Both the position numbers and the translations under genes were made by a program. Source: Alitta virens (taxonomy: Eukaryota; Annelida; Polychaeta; Phyllodocida; Nereididae). Taken from it: DNA of 64,000 nt. Below are positions 63,511 to 64,000 of the stretch, piece by piece; the first letter of the stretch is position 1, and every line of letters begins with the position of its first letter. Where the stretch lies: the NCBI GenBank assembly GCA_932294295.1, contig OW028585.1, positions 20,281,912 to 20,345,911 of the forward strand, written 5' to 3'. The notes under the pieces are model-generated. The model worked only from the letters and a program-made list of their open reading frames with translations. It was not told the origin of the DNA and searched no databases.

Positions 63511-64000
63511 CAAAATGGTTGGACTCAATGTTTGATTAATTCAGAATGGTCATACTGAATGTTTGATCAACTCAGAATAGTCAAACTTAATGATCGAACA
63601 TTTCCGAATTGTCAAACTCAATTTTCATTCAAACCAAAATGGTTGGACTCAATGTTTGATTTGCTCAGAATGGTCATACTAAATGTTTGACCAAATCAGA
63701 ATAGTCAAACTCAATGATCGAACATTTCAGAATTGTCAAACTCAATGATCGAACATTTCAGAATTGTCAAACTCAATTTTCATTCAAACTAAAATGGTTG
63801 GACTCAATGTTTGATTAATTCAGAATGGTCATACTGAATGTTTGACCAAATCAGAATAGTCAAACTCAATGATCGAACATTTCAGAATTGTCAAACTCAA
63901 TTTTCAATCAAACCAAAATGGTTGGACTCAATGTTTGATTAACTCAGATTGGTCAAACAGAATGTCTGATCAACTCAGAATAGTCAGACTCAATGATCGA
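63511..64000 (+). repeat. Terminal satellite units, cut by window edge
   Basis: Four units lead into a cassette unit beginning gtctgatcaactc near 63,964. A private change aaacttaatgatcg lies near 63,586. The unit before the cassette has ggactcaatg with gattaactcagattgg, a combination I otherwise saw only near 24,785. The array continues beyond the window. Confidence 0.85.

Larger units (their letters stand above)
1..64000 (+). repeat. Satellite DNA array filling the entire window
   Basis: Every part of the window is built from a 31-bp subrepeat arranged mostly in 124-bp and 155-bp units, all in the same orientation. The four subrepeat cores are CAGAATAGTCAAACTCAATG (A), CAGAATTGTCAAACTCAATT (B), CAAAATGGTTGGACTCAATG (C) and CAGAATGGTCATACTGAATG (D). 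They align with each other base for base, so the 124-bp unit arose from a 31-bp ancestor. I found no unique sequence, inserted transposon, inverted segment, telomere repeat or microsatellite run. GC is about 31-32% in one counted unit. The array continues past both window edges. Size, homogeneity and higher-order structure are typical of eukaryotic centromeric, pericentromeric or subtelomeric heterochromatin; which of these, and in which organism, cannot be told from sequence alone. Confidence 0.98.
22561..64000 (+). repeat. Right array domain (derived variant set)
   Basis: From about 22.6 kb onward several linked variants appear that I did not find to the left: cagtgatc (from 22,800), aggcaaac (from 22,914), gaaagtttgacc (from about 23,857), caaactgg (from 24,089) and actaagtg (from 24,254). 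They recur throughout at spacings set by block duplications of 3,347, 5,423, 1,116, 4,680, 6,510, 3,348, 7,935 and 1,394 bp. From about 35.7 kb a younger layer adds ggtatgac, ccgaaattg, aaacttaatt and aaactttatg. The order in which variants appear suggests successive local amplification waves. Confidence 0.8.

Noticed and set aside
1..64000. CENP-B box or alpha-satellite identity
   Set aside because: Unit length is 124/155 rather than about 171 bp, and I found no CGGG anywhere in the unit variants, which the CENP-B box requires.
1..64000. Bacterial or phage origin (iterons, replication origin repeats)
   Set aside because: 31-bp iteron-like repeats are conceivable, but 64 kb of nothing else, with multi-kilobase higher-order duplications and no genes, does not fit any prokaryotic replicon I know of.
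1..64000. Hidden tRNA, rRNA or small RNA gene in the array
   Set aside because: No segment departs from the satellite pattern, so there is no room for cloverleaf, promoter boxes or conserved RNA motifs. Satellite transcription is possible but cannot be seen in sequence.

Overview
The whole 64-kb window is one uninterrupted tandem satellite array. I see no genuine protein gene, RNA gene, transposon, CRISPR array, origin or unique-sequence island. A low-GC (about 31-32% from one unit), purely repetitive array of this size, organised as higher-order repeats (HORs), points to eukaryotic heterochromatin: centromeric, pericentromeric or subtelomeric. The sequence does not identify the species or lineage. 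Both window edges lie inside the array.

The architecture is hierarchical. The base level is a 31-bp subrepeat whose core resembles CAGAATDGTCAAACTCAATG. Four diverged subrepeats (A, B, C, D, with cores at unit positions 13, 44, 75 and 106) make a 124-bp unit. An extra A/B hybrid subrepeat gives a 155-bp unit, and two extras give a rare 186-bp unit. All copies run in the same direction. Units carry linked diagnostic variants, and strings of units were duplicated as blocks, giving offsets that are almost exactly multiples of 31 bp: 1,116, 1,394, 2,169, 3,284, 3,348, 3,997, 4,680, 5,423, 5,700, 6,510 and 7,935 bp.

Region by region: 1-22.5 kb is a left domain dominated by nested 3,997-, 2,169-, 3,129/3,284- and 5,700-bp duplications. 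At about 22.5-22.64 kb the variant set changes. From there to 64 kb a right domain carries new markers (aggcaaac, caaactgg, actaagtg, gaaagtttgacc) in 3,347-, 5,423-, 1,116-, 4,680-, 6,510-, 3,348-, 7,935- and 1,394-bp duplications. Block junctions fall inside homologous units, as expected from unequal crossover or gene conversion.

The only open reading frames of note (84 or 78 codons, 18 near-identical copies) are by-products of the satellite. They exist because one unit type has TGA changed to TTA, and in most copies also a 1-base deletion that keeps the frame open. Comparisons were made by eye; block boundaries are approximate to tens of bases unless a diagnostic base fixes them.
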